Source of the DNA: Colletotrichum lupini | Lineage: Eukaryota; Ascomycota; Sordariomycetes; Glomerellales; Glomerellaceae | DNA length: 64,000 nt | Assembly (NCBI RefSeq): GCF_023278565.1 | Contig: NC_064677.1 | Span: 1,736,001 to 1,800,000, forward strand | Direction of reading: 5' to 3' | Shown: positions 46,501 through 59,426 of the stretch, in pieces | Position numbering within the stretch: position 1 is the stretch's first letter | How the letters are laid out: the number at the start of each line of letters is the position of its first letter | The notes under the pieces: model-generated | Told to the model about the DNA's origin: nothing | The model's input: only the letters and a program-made list of their open reading frames with translations | Databases searched by the model: none | Translations under genes and position numbers: made by a program

Positions 46501-47841
46501 GTAAAGAGCCTTGGCGGCACAACGACGAACCTTCCAGCTTGCGTCGTCATCATCATCAAAGCCAGCATCGTCTTCGAATTCGTCATCATCCTCATCCTCA
46601 TCCTCGTCATCAACGTCCATATCTTCGTCATCGTCGCCCATTGCGTAGTTGGGGTCGTACTTGAGATATCTGAGGGTCGCCTGGATGGTTTGGTCGGTAA
46701 AGGGGCGCATCTGCGTCGGGCAAGCGGCGAGGAATGACTCCAGAGCAACGAGAGCGGATTCTCGCACCTCGTTGAACTCCTGGCCAATGTCATCTCCGTC
46801 GCTGATCTCTTCCAGATGCTTCTCAAGCTCACCCTCGCTCAGAGCTTGGAGAATGAAGGGCACCAGAGTCTTCAGGTATGAGCCGAAACGATTGGGAATG
46901 GATCTTGCCAATGAGCCAGTGATTGAAATATAGAGACGGCGTGTGACTGCAGAGATATCGGCCTTGTCCAGGTCGTTGCCCATTCGGTCGACCATCTGGC
47001 TGAGCAACTCGTCCGACAGGTGAATAGCAAGTATCGAAGTAGCCACGACAGCTCTCTTCTTCACGACTGATGATGTCTTGTCGTTCTCGAGCAGACTAAT
47101 GACCGCATCTTGCATCGCCTCGACCTCGAGGGGCGAGAGCATCACGCCAAAGCATCTGACAACCTCGATAAGAATGTCCACCGACTCTGCGCTAAGGTCT
47201 TTGTCCACCTTAAGGAGACCCTGCGGGACGGGCGGCAACTGAATGTTGTTCGAGGGGTTCTGCGGCTGCACCTTGCCACCGGGTCCCAGAAGTCGCGGGA
47301 TCAGAACGCGGCTGACGGCTTGGTATGATTCTGTCACGTCCTTGGCGGGCGGCAAGCCAGGTGTGGGTTTCGGGAGGGCCATGATGACGGCGCGGAGGGC
47401 GAGCGAGGGAACAGCATTGTCAACCGAGTTCTTAAGCTTGATTGCAGAGAGTTTCTCAATCATCGGTGCGATAATCGGGGTCGGCACTTTCATAACCAGC
47501 GGTCCGAGACTGTGTAGGGAAACTGTTTAGCTCCTGGCATTGCTTGTCGAGCGTTGAGAGGGATTTGCAAAGATGGCAAAGGGGTTCAGATTCTCGCACC
47601 ATTTGATCGCCAGGTTCTGCACCTCTCCATTCTGGTCGTCGAGCGCCTTGATGATGCTATCAACAGTACGTGCGGCGACGTTATAGTCGTGGTGCAAAAA
47701 GTCGGGCTTGCCGTTCGCTAGGACCTGGAGCAGATCGTTGAGCGACATGAAGCGGAAATCCGGGTCTGCGTCTCCTAGCTTCTGCACGAGCTGGATCACT
47801 GTCTGCGGCGTCGGATTCGCCGGCACGCTTGACGAAGCCAT
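43568..47841 (-). CDS. CAND1: CAND1/TIP120, cullin-associated NEDD8-dissociated protein
   Basis: An exchange factor that binds un-neddylated cullin-RING ligases and recycles their substrate adaptors; a HEAT-repeat solenoid in nucleus and cytosol. Four exons (47841-47600, 47509-44482, 44431-44093, 44035-43568; introns 90, 50 and 57 nt) give 1358 aa. The junctions read NLAIK-CLGPLVMKVPTPI, FMPQLQ-SLLRNENPDIRGM and LEVRK-SAYETLYALME, all typical of the family. The N-terminal HEAT repeats include DPDFRFMSLNDLL. An Asp/Glu-rich loop of about 40 residues precedes ASWKVRRCAAKAL; animals have a shorter acidic loop at the same place. The C-terminal TIP120 domain contains RRLAMSTLNSAAHNKPDLI. The extreme C-terminus (EWVNKEFQAQLRSLREE) is a little longer than usual. 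Confidence 0.96.
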
Positions 47842-48960
47842 CTTGGAGTGTGTCGGATGGGCTGGTTCGCTGCGTGCGAGGGTGATGGAGATGAGGAGGT
47901 TATCGCGGCAGGTGGCGTGTCAGCGGGGAATGGGTTCCTCTGACCATGCAGAGGAAAGAGAAAAGAGAAAAGAAGGTCGAAAGTCCGGCGATAAGTGAAA
48001 AGATGGCGGAAAGCTATGATATGTGTCGGGGCGGCAAATTGGGCTGGGTTGTTTTTGATGTTGGCTTTGGATCACGACAACAGAGACCCTCGTGAAAGAG
48101 GCGTTGTTGGTGGTGGGGTTACAGGTTCCAGAGCTCCAGGCAGGAAGGGCCCAGTCAAGTGTCGTTGGGCGGGATTACCTTAGACAGCCCAGCAGGTACC
48201 TCAGACAATACCTTACAGACAGAGGTCCCCTCAATGCTACCAGTTCCGGGACGTTCTTGCCCCGCGAAAGTGGACCCCTACCACTGGGCTCGCAGCGACC
48301 TCCACCACGCCGGAGCGTTATGTAAGTCTCTGGGAAATCCATCAGGTCCGTGCGGGACCAAGCTCGCTCTCCGATGAGTTATTCCGTCCAAAGATTAGAT
48401 AAGCATGGAGTGGAGCCTCGAGACCTTGACCCCGAGTTCCCATCTTCCCATTTCGGAATTGAGGTAAGGTAGGTAGGTATGTCGTGCGGGCCCCTTCGGC
48501 ACCCCCCGGCAAATGTCGTCACCACAAAGCTGTGGGGAACCAGCCACCCCCGGCATCCAGGCGCTACACGGTATCCAGCCTCTTCCCTACCATTGGTCGA
48601 TTGCTCTGGAAGCTCGTTGCTGGTGCAAGCTGGAGGCAGAGAGCTCGCAGCTCCGAGCTTCTAGACTTCGGACGGCAGGTCAAAGTCAGCCAGCACAACA
48701 GGCCAGAAACCAAGGCCAAGCCACACCAATCCAACCCCAGCTTTTTTTTCCCCTTCTTTTGGCTTCCTTACGTGCTTTCCCAAGCGGGTTTTTCTCGTGT
48801 TGCTCTCTTGGTCCCTTTTCTCCTTTCCTCCTGTTTGTTTTCTCTACAAAGGACACTCGCAACTATTCCAATTGGTCTTGCCATTGAGCTTCCTCCTTCC
48901 TTGTAGCGACTTGAGCATTTCCCTGCCTTCACTCTGTACTCCGTACTACACACTTTCACA
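47842..48960. other. Divergent promoter region CAND1 / K-E-rich protein
   Basis: 1.1 kb between two divergent starts. The right part is CT-rich (about 48740-48900), as in fungal leaders, and ends with ACTCTGTACTCCGTACTAC, which contains the TACTCCGTA motif (48937-48945) just before the ATG. A triple AGGT unit lies at 48467-48478. Overlapping short frames lack motifs. Confidence 0.5.
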
Positions 48961-49749
48961 ATGTCTTTCGCCAGAGCAGCTTCCCTGCGTTCCGCCCTCC
49001 GATCCTCGGCGCGCCGGACGATCCGTCCCCAGTTCCGTTCCCAGGTCGGCCAGAGGACCTACGCCAGCCAACATGGCGCGAAGCCCCAGAGCGAGCTTCC
49101 TCTGTAAGTCCAATTGCCTTTTTATCCCCATCTAGAACCCAATTGGCTCCTTGAATTGAGCATATTTGTGTGAAGCGGGACGACTGCCAGTCAAGACTTG
49201 CCCGAGGATGACGTGTCTGACCACTATCCGTGATACAGTGCCATTGGCTCAGCAGTCGTCTTCGCCGCCGGTCTGGCCGTCATCCAGCCATGGAGCGGCC
49301 CCGCGCCGTCCAAGGGCCACGGCGCTGCTCATGCCAAGCATGATGAGGAGGAGAAGCACGATGAGCCTGAGGAGAAGGAGGAGAAGAAAGAGGAGTCAAA
49401 GTCTGAGGAGAAGGAGGACGATAAGTCTGAAGAGAAGAACGACGTGAAGTCTGAGGAGAAGTCAGAGGATAAGAAGGAAGACAAGTCCGAGAAGCCCAAG
49501 GATGAGAAGAAGGAGGAAAAGTCTGAGGACAAGCCCAAGGAAGAGTCTAAGGACGAGAAGAAGGGTGAGGAGAAGGAAGAGAAGTCTGATAACAAGGAGG
49601 AGAAGTCTAACGATAAGAAGGAGAAGTCTGATGACAAGAAGGAGGAGAAGTCAGAGGACAAGAAGGAGGAGAAGTCTGACGACAAGAAGGAAGACAAGCC
49701 CGAGGAGAAGAAGGACGAGAAGAAGGACGAGAAGAAGGAGGACAACTAA
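48961..49749 (+). CDS. Small mitochondrial-leader protein with Lys/Glu/Ser/Asp-repeat tail
   Basis: Function unknown. Two exons (48961-49103, 49239-49749; intron 135 nt) give 217 aa. Residues 1-35 are rich in Arg, Ser and Ala with no acidic residue, a strong mitochondrial presequence. A single hydrophobic segment, LAIGSAVVFAAGLAVIQP, at about 48-65 could anchor it in the inner membrane. Everything after about residue 80 is low-complexity Lys/Glu/Asp/Ser, built from imperfect repeats such as EEKSEDKKEDKSE, and should be disordered and highly charged. The start is supported by the presequence beginning directly at the ATG, and the join across the intron makes the hydrophobic helix continuous. 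The protein's own repeat DNA (about 49340-49745) can expand or contract, so tail length may vary between isolates. Confidence 0.88.
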
Positions 49750-50239
49750 CCCTGCCAAGCCTCATCACCAACCCTCAAACGATCATGAATGAAGCCCACA
49801 AGGCCACACTAATCATCGAAATCATGATCATGTACATACACCACAGCCAGATTCTTCCTGCTCTTCGCACTTGTTCTAATGCATAATAAAGCATGGCGGC
49901 TCTGTTTACTCAGACGCAACAGACAATCATAGTGGAAATGGTCGTGATAGTTCATCATCGTAATAGTTGAGAGAGTCTTGAATTCATTGCATAAGGTAGT
50001 CTTTTCCCCGTATGTACACAGACTACTACGCCTGCCTGTTGTATGCAGTTCCCCGCTGTCTACTCCCGACCAATGTTTGACCTCTGAAAACGCCAAACGT
50101 AAAAGGGAAACCCATCATGCTTTGTGGTATCAAGAACAAGAACCAAAACCCCGGAACCCGAAAAGGACAGTCCAAGTGACCGTAATGCTAAATCATAACG
50201 GCCAATCATGTACAAAAACAATTCTCCTCCTCCTTCTTT
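49750..50239. other. Convergent 3' spacer
   Basis: 490 bp between the convergent ends of the K/E-rich protein gene and the P4-ATPase gene. It contains no gene that I can support and probably holds the two 3' untranslated regions and polyadenylation signals. Confidence 0.55.
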
Positions 50240-53200
50240 TTACGGCCTCGATGATTGACCAGTCGACTGCAGCTCAATGGGGCCATTCACTGGAGTGTTC
50301 TTTGAGCTCCCCAACCACCTCGTCGCCACAGAAAGGCGTGGCTTTTTCGTTAGCTCTGAACTCAACTCTGGGTCTGCAATGTTGGCTTCCTCAGCCGGGG
50401 GCGTGAAAGACCTAGCGGCCGACTCGTCTCTCGACCTTCGAGACTGTCGTGCCTGGTGAAATGAAGGCCGAGTGGTGGAGTGACTTGGCCTAGGTGCCCC
50501 GTCAAGGTTCGAGGGCCTTTCCTCGGTATGGCCAAAGATCGACTTGGTCTTGCTGCTGATAACTTCCAGCACCGTTCCAGAGGTCTCGCCGTGGCCACCT
50601 TCCATTCCTTCGGCCGAGTCATCCGCATTGAAGCCCTTCCTCTCGAGACGTTGCATGATATCAACATCGCGCGGCCAGTAGACCCGACGTATCGCGTCGA
50701 CTATCAGCTCCAAGCAGATAACGGTCGCAAGTGCAAGGAGAATAGTAGTCCAGAAGCTCAACGTTCTACCAAAGTTATGAATGAACGCGTGGCGAAGCTG
50801 ATAGATGCGCAGGATGGGCCGGAAAGCTGCGGAAAGAATGATGTTCCACAAGAACCAACCCCCGACCGAGATGAGAAACCCGGCCAGAATGATTATGTTC
50901 TTGTTTTCCATCTCAAGAACCCTAAACTTGTTAGCAAAATATTATACACAATTTCACACGAAGTAACTCACAGCAACTTGATATTGATAAACACCACAGC
51001 AACTGTAAAGGGAACGGATCCCATAGCATAGAGCGATGTGTCCTGATCGAAAGGCAGCGAATTGTATACTGCCCAGGTCACCCAAAAGATGATGAGTGAC
51101 TCAATCAGCCCGAGGAATGTCCAGCCAATGTAAAGTTTGATGTTGAAAGCTCTGTTCTTGTGGCCAAAGGTGTAGAGCTCGGGGAATTCAAGGAGCGTCT
51201 TGGCTTGCAGATCCTTTTCCAAACCGCCTAACAAGATAACAGCGAGCGACGTGAAGAAAGTGTTGAATACCGTCAAACTCCAATTTTCATATAGAGACGT
51301 CCCGGTGTATCCCGTGTAACGCTGGAAGTAAGCCTGTGGTAGGAAGAAGACAATTTCCTTCCAAAAAGTGGCGAGAATATATCTGCCAGTCCTAAGGTAG
51401 TTCCAGCGGCCGTGGACAAAGAGAAGACGCTGCAAGAAGCGGAATTGCGCAATGGCGTAGTCGGAAATGCGAGCGGCTTGGAGACCTTCGCGGCCCGAGA
51501 TACCGATACCAACATGCGAAGCTTGGATCATGCCGATGTCGTTGGCGCCGTCGCCAATGGCTAGAGTCAGGGAGTGAGGTACCTGCCGGCGAATACGCTT
51601 GACAAGAGTGGCCTTCTGCGAGGGAGAGGCGCGACAACAAATGACCGAGTCAACCCTCACTACAAGGTCGAAGAAGAGGAAGCTGAGGTCCTCGTCTCCT
51701 TCAATGATACCCAAGGTCTGACCATCGACCACTACTACCGCGTGGGGCGCCATACCTCGGGCGACTTCACCCAGGGTCGAGAGGATTGACTCCTGCAGGT
51801 TGCCCATTGTAGCATCCAGGATGAAGACCTCGGAGAATGGCTTGCACAGGCCGGCAGAGTGACCGATATTGATGGCAGTCTCGCGCTTATCTCCCGTCAG
51901 CATCCAAACCTTGATCTCGGCGCGACGGAGCTTCTCAATCGTTTCTGGTACGCCCTCTTGCAATCGATCCTCGATGGCGGTAGCACCGGCAAGTTCGAAC
52001 TTATCCTCAATGAGCTCACCGGCCGCCTCGATCTTTTCTTGTCGATTATCCAAACTAGTGGTGGCATCATGATAGATCCTTTTCCACGTGTTGTAATCAT
52101 CCTCGCTGATGTATCGGTAGCCGTACAGTAAAGTCCGCAGGCCCTCCGAAGCAAACTCGTTGATGTGCGTGAAGCATCGTTCGAGAACGGTGCCCTCGTT
52201 GAGAGCCACGGACTCGTCAATGAAGTCATCCACTTCATCCTCGTTTGCTGACATGGCCATGCTGTGACGTGGAGATGACCAAATTTCGTGAGCGCTCATG
52301 GGCGAGAGGATGTCTGCTGAACCTCTGCGTGAGGTCCATGCGTCAGCGTCGTCGGTAACGGCGCTGGATCGTCTGAGCATGTCACCGGAGATTCTCTGGT
52401 TCATCATGCTACGTCGATCTGACATTGACGTTCTCCCAATTGCAAAGCTGCTGCGGGGCGTTCCACTCGTGCTGAGGCGTTGCTGTGCCTTTTCCCTCTC
52501 GACACTCCTACGAATCGAGGCTCTCCGATTGACGTCGCTTGCCTTTTGTGTGGCAAGGCCGCTAAGCTTGAGACGAGGCAAGATGACGTTGTCGGCGCCT
52601 TTGCAGTAAACACATACTCTGCCGTCGGGCATACGCATGATGATGGACATCCTCTTCCTCTGACTGCTGAACTCAATGACGTCTAGCACCTGGTAGGTCT
52701 CTCTTTTGATCGTTCCATCAGCTTCGGGAATTTGGAGAATGACTGATTGTGCAGGCCGGTCAATGAGGAGGTAGCCAAGATCTCTCGCAGCTTCAACCAA
52801 AGCAAGTTCATCGGGAGAGGCAGCTTGGTATTCGATCTCGCCGTCTTCCTTTGTCTCGGGTAAACATGTGTGGCAGAGAGCGATGCAGAGTAGGAATTGC
52901 TTGGCTTTCTTGGAAAAGACAGTGTCCGGTTTACGTCGCAGGTAGTCCAGGAGGTCTTCCGTCTTGAGCTCGAGCTCGGCTTGAGGCGCCCGACTTGTAG
53001 AGCGTCCCCGTCCATAAGTGCTGATGGACGGCCTTCCTTGTACTGGTGTCGATGACGAATAGTTGTCGTGATCGCTCGTTGTCTTTTCGCGGTTCTTGTC
53101 CTTGCCTTTTCCCTTGCGCTTCTTGCGAGCCATGTCAATCAACTTTTGCTTGGCGTGTTCGTCTCGTTCAATGTCCATATCGTGCAGCCATGCGGTGCCG

Positions 53201-55035
53201 GCGACGCTCATCTTTCTGAAGCGCATCACGTTTTCCGTCAAGGTGCCTGTCTTGTCTGAGAAGACGTAGTTGACTTGGCCCAAGTCTTCGAGGATCGTCG
53301 TGGTGTTGGCAACCATTGGCGTATTAGTGACCGGGTCGTACATCTCGACATCTCCCATCATGTAAAACTGTATGATCTTGATGATTTCCAAACTGATGTA
53401 CAACGAAAGAGGGATGAGCGTGTTGAACATGAGTATGAAAGCAATAAAGATCTTTCTCATCTTAATGCGCTCGCCCATAAAGTACCAAGAAGACTCGGCA
53501 GGGTCTCGCCACAGATAGTGGCCCAAGGTTAAACCGCTGCTGAGGCCGAGTAGCACTACTATGAGCCAAACGACGATTCTGTTAAGGACACGCTGCATGG
53601 CGGGTGCTTTTGTGCGTACGTGCTTGTGAGCGTTCATTCGGATCTTGCATTCTTCACCCGTGTTCACGACGATGCCGATAGCTTCTGTAGTGTTTCGCAC
53701 CGTGGAGCCGCGGTAAATGACATTGTCGAGTGACAGCGGCAGTGTCTCTCCGTTGACAGTGACACGTCCGTCGTACCTGTAAAGGTCCAGATTCGGGTCC
53801 TCGGAAACGATGGTTGCCTGACAAGACTCGATGCCTTGCAGAGTTTGACACCTTTCAGCGAGAACAGGTGAGGCTCTCTTGGCCTTCAAATTCGTCTCGC
53901 CGTCCAAAGCCATAGTCTCGATGTATGCGGTACCGTTGGGCCCGGACGCGTACAGAAGGACAATATCCGCCGGAATGTCGTCGTCGCGTTGAAGCCTGAC
54001 GACGTCGCCAACCTTGAGGTCCTGCCATTCAATCTCGGTCCATCCATCGGCCGAGTATTCCGCAACTTCGCCATCCTTGTGCCTCTTCATCCTCGCTGTC
54101 GCCTTCTTGGATCGTTCGCCCAAAACCCATGCGCGACTCAAGTTTTCCGTCTTTGCCAGCAGATACCGGCGGTAGTCGTCGTATCCTTCCTTAGCCATTG
54201 ATAATGACACAAACACGGCGAGAGGTGCAATGGTAGTCCACTGGCCCGTAGTGCTGAGTCCGGGGATGGCCTGAATGATACCGACGACAAGGAAGTAGAA
54301 GTTGCCCATCTTACTGAACTGGAACAGGAGCTGTTTAGGCAGGAAGCTCCATATCGTGTATCGACTGGATCGGATAAAATTACTGGCGTACGACTTCTTA
54401 GTGCGTTCGTCGATGAGAAGGTCACTCCGTTCCCTTGACATGTCGAGTGGGATATGCCTTCCATCTGCGCTCGGCGGGAGCGGCTTCTGTCGCAATAATC
54501 CCTGTACAATGTACACATTGTAAGCCTTCCTTAGCTGGTCGCTGACCGACTCCTGCGCAACGCGCCATTTTGTCCTTTTCGTTGGCTCTGGTCGGTAGAC
54601 TGGATACTTGAGATCAGAGTCTGAAGGCTGCGCGGAGCTGTGGTCGCTGCCCCGTCGAGGCCGTGAGGACGAGGGCTCGTCCTGGATATGGCCCTCGAGA
54701 TCACCCCTTGAGGGAATCGTGTAGAGCCCTGGCCTATTCGAGTTCGGGTGTGATGACGGCGGGTCAAAGCTGCGCCTGGAGTCTCGTTGAAGCTCGTCCG
54801 AGAAACGGACATGACCGCCGTCGAGGGCGCCTTTGCTCCCCATGGGTTCGGTGATGGCTCGTCTCGGGTGAAACCTTTGCGCTGCGCGTGGCGCGAGATT
54901 CACTGATGGCGAGGATATGTCATGAAGATCGTTGTCATTATGGTCAGAGGAGGTTGAGCTTGACGACGTTCTTGGGGCGGGGTCAGCGTCTTCATGTTGC
55001 TGTGAAGGGGCGTCGCCCAGATGCCGTCTGTCCAT
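50240..55035 (-). CDS. DNF3: P4-ATPase phospholipid flippase, DNF3 type
   Basis: Moves phospholipids from the lumenal or outer to the cytosolic leaflet of Golgi/endosome or plasma membrane; yeast Dnf3 works with a Cdc50-family subunit. Two exons (55035-50972, 50921-50240; intron 50 nt) give 1581 aa, the junction reading NIKLL-VLEMENKNII. The N-terminal 150 residues are polar and Ser/Asp-rich. Landmarks: FSKMGNFYFLVVGIIQAIPG in M1-M2, actuator DGETNLK, PLSLYISLE in M4 (the P4 PISL position), phosphorylated Asp594 in DKTGTLTEN, TGDKRETAINIG near 1046 and GDGANDIGMIQ near 1159. A Ser/Arg-rich insertion of about 100 residues interrupts the nucleotide-binding domain. SMAKEGYDDYRRYLLAKTEN after M2 and SVAGTAWLHD after the phosphorylation site favour the DNF3 rather than the DRS2 or DNF1/2 branch. 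A complete gene. Confidence 0.94.
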
Positions 55036-56802
55036 TCTTGAGGGGCGCGCGAGGCGAGGCTTGGTCGCTTTCTGTCTAGGCCGTACACTGAGCAGTGGCA
55101 GTCTCAGTCTAGCCCCCAGAAGCGCGGATCGAGAACCACAGTGATGGTTAGCTGGTCAAGGCTAGCTCGAGACTAGAAGGACGGCAAAAATGGGCTTGTT
55201 CCAGACGGATCCCTTAGAAAGCGGCCCGGATTCACCAGAGTGGCTCGGCCATGAAGCTCTTCATTGGGCTCGTCTTGGAGGTGGCGGCGCGTTCCTTTCT
55301 GGATCTGGCGTGGTCCTTTGGAGTCGTGGGATCTCCAAGTGCCGGACCAGCGCAGGTGGCCAAAAGCTGCACAGAAACGTATATAATGGTTTTGCAGGAA
55401 GAACTGAAAGCGTCTTAAGAAAGTGGTAGGATCTGCAATTGCCGCGACGTCACGGGCGGGTATAGTGCGCAAGTGAATGACAGAACAGTCGTCTTGAAGA
55501 TTAACAATTCAGGAAAATGCTAATGGTGTTGATGTTGTTGAACAGTGGTGTTGAGTAATAGTAAGCAAGGCGAGCCAGCCTCGAATCGAGGACGAGAGAC
55601 GTCGAGGTAAAAAATTGGCAGGCTGGGCGGTGCTGTATTCCCGTAAGAGGTGGACGCCGAAGGAAGCGCCGGCGGAAGGTCCCCGTAAATGGAACTAGGT
55701 CGATGCTCCCCCATCAATTGTACTCGTCAATCGTTGGCAGATTAGATACTCTGCACCTAAAGGGAAAGCAGATGAGGGCTCCTTGGCAGTTCCTTGCCTT
55801 CCTCTTGGTACTTGGTAGACACCTCACGAGTAGACACGAGTAGAGCCGGAAAGGTTGCAGCGTACAGAACTGCGCCGCCCTCAATACGCAAGTATGGACG
55901 ACGACGAGGCGCTTGGCAAAAAGTCAAGATTATCAGGCCGCGGCTCACTGGTGAGTCGGTGACTAGGTGGGTTGGTTGGTCTTGGACCTCTAGGGTATTG
56001 TGTGGAAATACCCAGGAACGAATATACGTCTGGAGCCCCCAATCAATGGAGAAAGGGCTACCTACCGGTACACTTTTGCAAGGCAAGCCTCAAGGTGGGA
56101 GGAACCTGTCTGAGTGTCTGATGCGGGCTTGGCGCCTCTTCTGCACTGCCACGGTCATCTTGTTGCCCGATGTTTCCTGACGAAGTACTCGTACGAATCA
56201 ACGAAAAGCCCGCGGAACAGCTCCTCACCCACCACGCGCTCATCCGCGGTTCGCGGAGACGAGGAAAAGTTGGTTGGATCCATGAATCCGTGGGGCCATC
56301 GCGGTCGGCAGGTCGGGCGCGAGAAGTAGCAGCCAGTACTCCATACAGCACACGAGCGAATGAAGAACGACGAAATAGAGACTTTTTTTCATCAAGGGCC
56401 GGGGCGCGGAAGAGAAAAGTTCAGGTGGCCAGCCGCCAAAGAGCATCAGCGCCTCGGGCATGGAGAAAATGGGAAAGTCCCGGCTTCCGACTGGCAGACC
56501 AGCAGGAGTGCAGCAGCCCATTCGATATTTTGCCGTGTCCCCGCATTGAGGACGTCATTGGGCAACAGATGGGATGCACCTGAACTTCCCAGCTGGGAAT
56601 CGCCAAAGTGCGAGCGAAGCAGGAGCCAACACCCACCCATTCCTTCCATTTCCTCCCTGAGTACACAGCAGTACGTACCAAGCTGTCCGCCCATCTCCAA
56701 CCACAGAAGGACCCGCTCCGCCTACAACCTGCCTGCTATCCGAACGGACGTCGGAAGCTGCGGACGATCTGAGGAAAAGGTTTCGATCGGTCATCCATTT
56801 CT

Positions 56803-56825
56803 ATCCATCCATCCATCCATCCATC
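56803..56825. repeat. ATCC microsatellite
   Basis: Nearly six tandem copies of ATCC in intergenic DNA. Confidence 0.85.
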
Positions 56826-58141
56826 AAAGACAGCTTCAACAAGTCATTGACCATCTTGGCGACTGTCGCAGCTCCCATCACACACTTTCCTTGGTGTTTC
56901 CGCACGCATTGAAACATTGCGAATGCGAAAGCAACACCAACACTGCCCGACATTCATGACTTGGCAAATATTCTGTGCCTGTGTGGGTGTTGACGAAAGA
57001 AGAACATCCTTCAAGTGGCAGATGCAAGTCCGATTAATTACTCTGTAGCTTATTCAACAATCACGCGGTTGACAGAAAGCATCAAAGTCGCTGACAGCAT
57101 CCACACGCACCTGCGCTACTCTACTGTGCACCTACACTGCCCCGACCCGCATCATCTCACGTGGGTTCAACTAGCACACGAAAGAGAAAGTGCGAGACCG
57201 TCGTCGTCCTTCAGACGAACGTGGCCGATGGCTGGTAGCCTATAGACACTACAGGGGACTTCCTGGATATCGAAGAGACCTACCGCATACCACTACTCCG
57301 TACGGATACTTTGTATGGATACTGCTGCGAAGAAGGGGAAAATACACCCTACCCGATCTCTACAGTCTACAGTACCTCACCGTGAAAAGATTAGAGTTCC
57401 CCGTATCCGGCTGCATTCCCTACCCGCAAGGTGCCACAGATCCCCCTCCGCTCCGGCGTCCAGGAAAGTAACGCCGTCTCATCTCATTTCCATCCGTTGA
57501 TGCCTGCAGCAGTCCAGCATGGCACCTGCTCCTGACCGTTCTTCGAAATATCGGGCAATATCCCATACCATACCGCCGGAAATTCCCGTCGAAACGTTCA
57601 CACCACACCCAAAGCACAATCGTTCGAGTCCACAATGCCTTTGTATCGTTCCCGTCCGATCCGCCTTCTCGGAGCCGCAAATTTAACACGACTCAAGCGA
57701 AGAGAGAAAGGGATTGCATCTCGTGCTACGACTGAACGATTGAACGGAACAGGCAGTCAATGATGGACAGATCTCGCCCGGCTTACCTCTGACCAGATGC
57801 ACTCCAAGCACCCACCCATCCATCCCCGCCTCTCTGGACCAGCCGGGCTCGCGCGCCAACGTCCTCCGCTGAACTAGGCTAAAAGAGATGGGCAAGCACA
57901 CAAGCTAGGCAGTTGGGCTACCAAACATCAGCCGACCAGCCAACCAGTCGAGACCTCACGCTACCTTTGGTCTTACACGTTGATCCTCCTTCTGCGCACA
58001 CTCTTGTAAATACTGTATACCGTACAGTAAGACGCTGTATCTCTGCTCTTGGGGCAGAGCATAAGATTCGGCGAAACTCGACCTCACGTAACATGTCCAA
58101 GCCTGCCTTGCTGCGTAACAGAGCACGCGGCTGCGACAAGT

Positions 58142-58159
58142 CCCCCCCCCCCCCCCCCC
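58142..58159. repeat. 18-base C homopolymer
   Basis: Eighteen uninterrupted C, the longest mononucleotide run I saw in the window, between genes. Confidence 0.9.
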
Positions 58160-59426
58160 TCATCCCCGGGCCTTCAAGACAGATCGGATTCTCTTCAGCC
58201 TTACCCGCACAAACTCATAGGAGGCACATCAGATGGAATTGCTTACGTCCAAGCTCCATGGGCATAATCGGTGGGGCGTCGGACCTGAAATCGAAGACGG
58301 CTGCGTCGGTTCTGATTAAGCCTTACCTCTGGTAGCAGGGCCTACGGGGTCTTGCAAGTTACATCGGTTCACCGTAACAGTCGTGGCCATGACACATCAC
58401 CGGAGAGCATCATGGGGCTGATCATTTGGGAATCGTTGAAAGTCACATCACAATTAGGAGACCGAATGTTAAGGTGGGAAAATAGGGATTCAATGCCCAT
58501 GTGTCTCTCAACTCTATCGTCAGTGCTTACAAGCTGGCCGCTTCTCTTTCGAAAAGCAGCCAGCCAAGCCTCTTCGCTGCTCGGCCACCGGAGGCAGCTC
58601 CCCATAACCACCTCTTTCGGTGCCGGCATTCAACAACAAAAGCCACAAAGCCCTGCTCCCACGACCCATCAAACCAAGAAAATACCCAACAATATAGGTA
58701 AACAAGTAATGTGTGTCTTGAGAGAGTTGTATATCCTCAATAAAAAAGATGTGTTGTGTGTGACTGATTACGAACCAGGAAAATCCCAAGCCACCTGGGC
58801 TTTTCCCCATTTTCATCCTCCAAAACCCGCAGCCAGAACATCTGAGATTCATGAACAATGACAGATGAAATGAAAAATATCAACGACAGCGATGTGCAGC
58901 GCAAGCCAACCAAGAGAGAAGGGAAGGATATTAGGGGCCACGCCATCGTCTCCGCGAGGTAGGCGTGGCTAAAGGCCTAGATTTGGTGATGGATTGTGGG
59001 CATGGTGAGATGCCCACACCCTCGTACCAGAAGCCGGTTTCTTTGTTCGCGACAATAAATGACTCGAAGGGTGAAGTAAATCCAAAAAGTGCAAAGGTAC
59101 GATCGCCTGTGCCGGACATGCATGATCGAGATTCCGAATAGAGGTATCGTCATGCAGAGTCGTCGTGGCCGATGGATGATGTGGTAGCGAAAACGGAATC
59201 ACACATCATAGTCATCGGTGTTGGAAGTAGACCAAGGGCAACCCCATCTGGTATATGTCGAGCGCCTAAAACGCCAGCTGTGAATGACCAAGGCAAGCAA
59301 CTCCTCTCTCCCGAATAAACCATTTGAGAGAGCACGCCTTCCCAAATTTGTATGTACGCCATGTCCTAGTGAAAGGAACTCCGGATTCTTCCCGACTTAT
59401 TCAGTACGGCAGACCGATGTCAGGAA

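Larger units (their letters stand above)
55036..59426. other. 4.4 kb intergenic region
   Basis: This separates the start of the P4-ATPase gene from the end of the homeobox gene, both on the minus strand. There are no motif-bearing ORFs; a 199-codon plus-strand frame at 56360-56959 is composition-driven and crosses an ATCC microsatellite. It contains TACTCCGTA (57294-57302) inside the palindrome TCCGTACGGA, and an 18-base C run (58142-58159). Confidence 0.5.

Noticed and set aside
56360..56959. 199-codon plus-strand frame between the P4-ATPase and homeobox genes
   Set aside because: It runs through an ATCC microsatellite and has Ser/His/Pro-biased composition without motifs.
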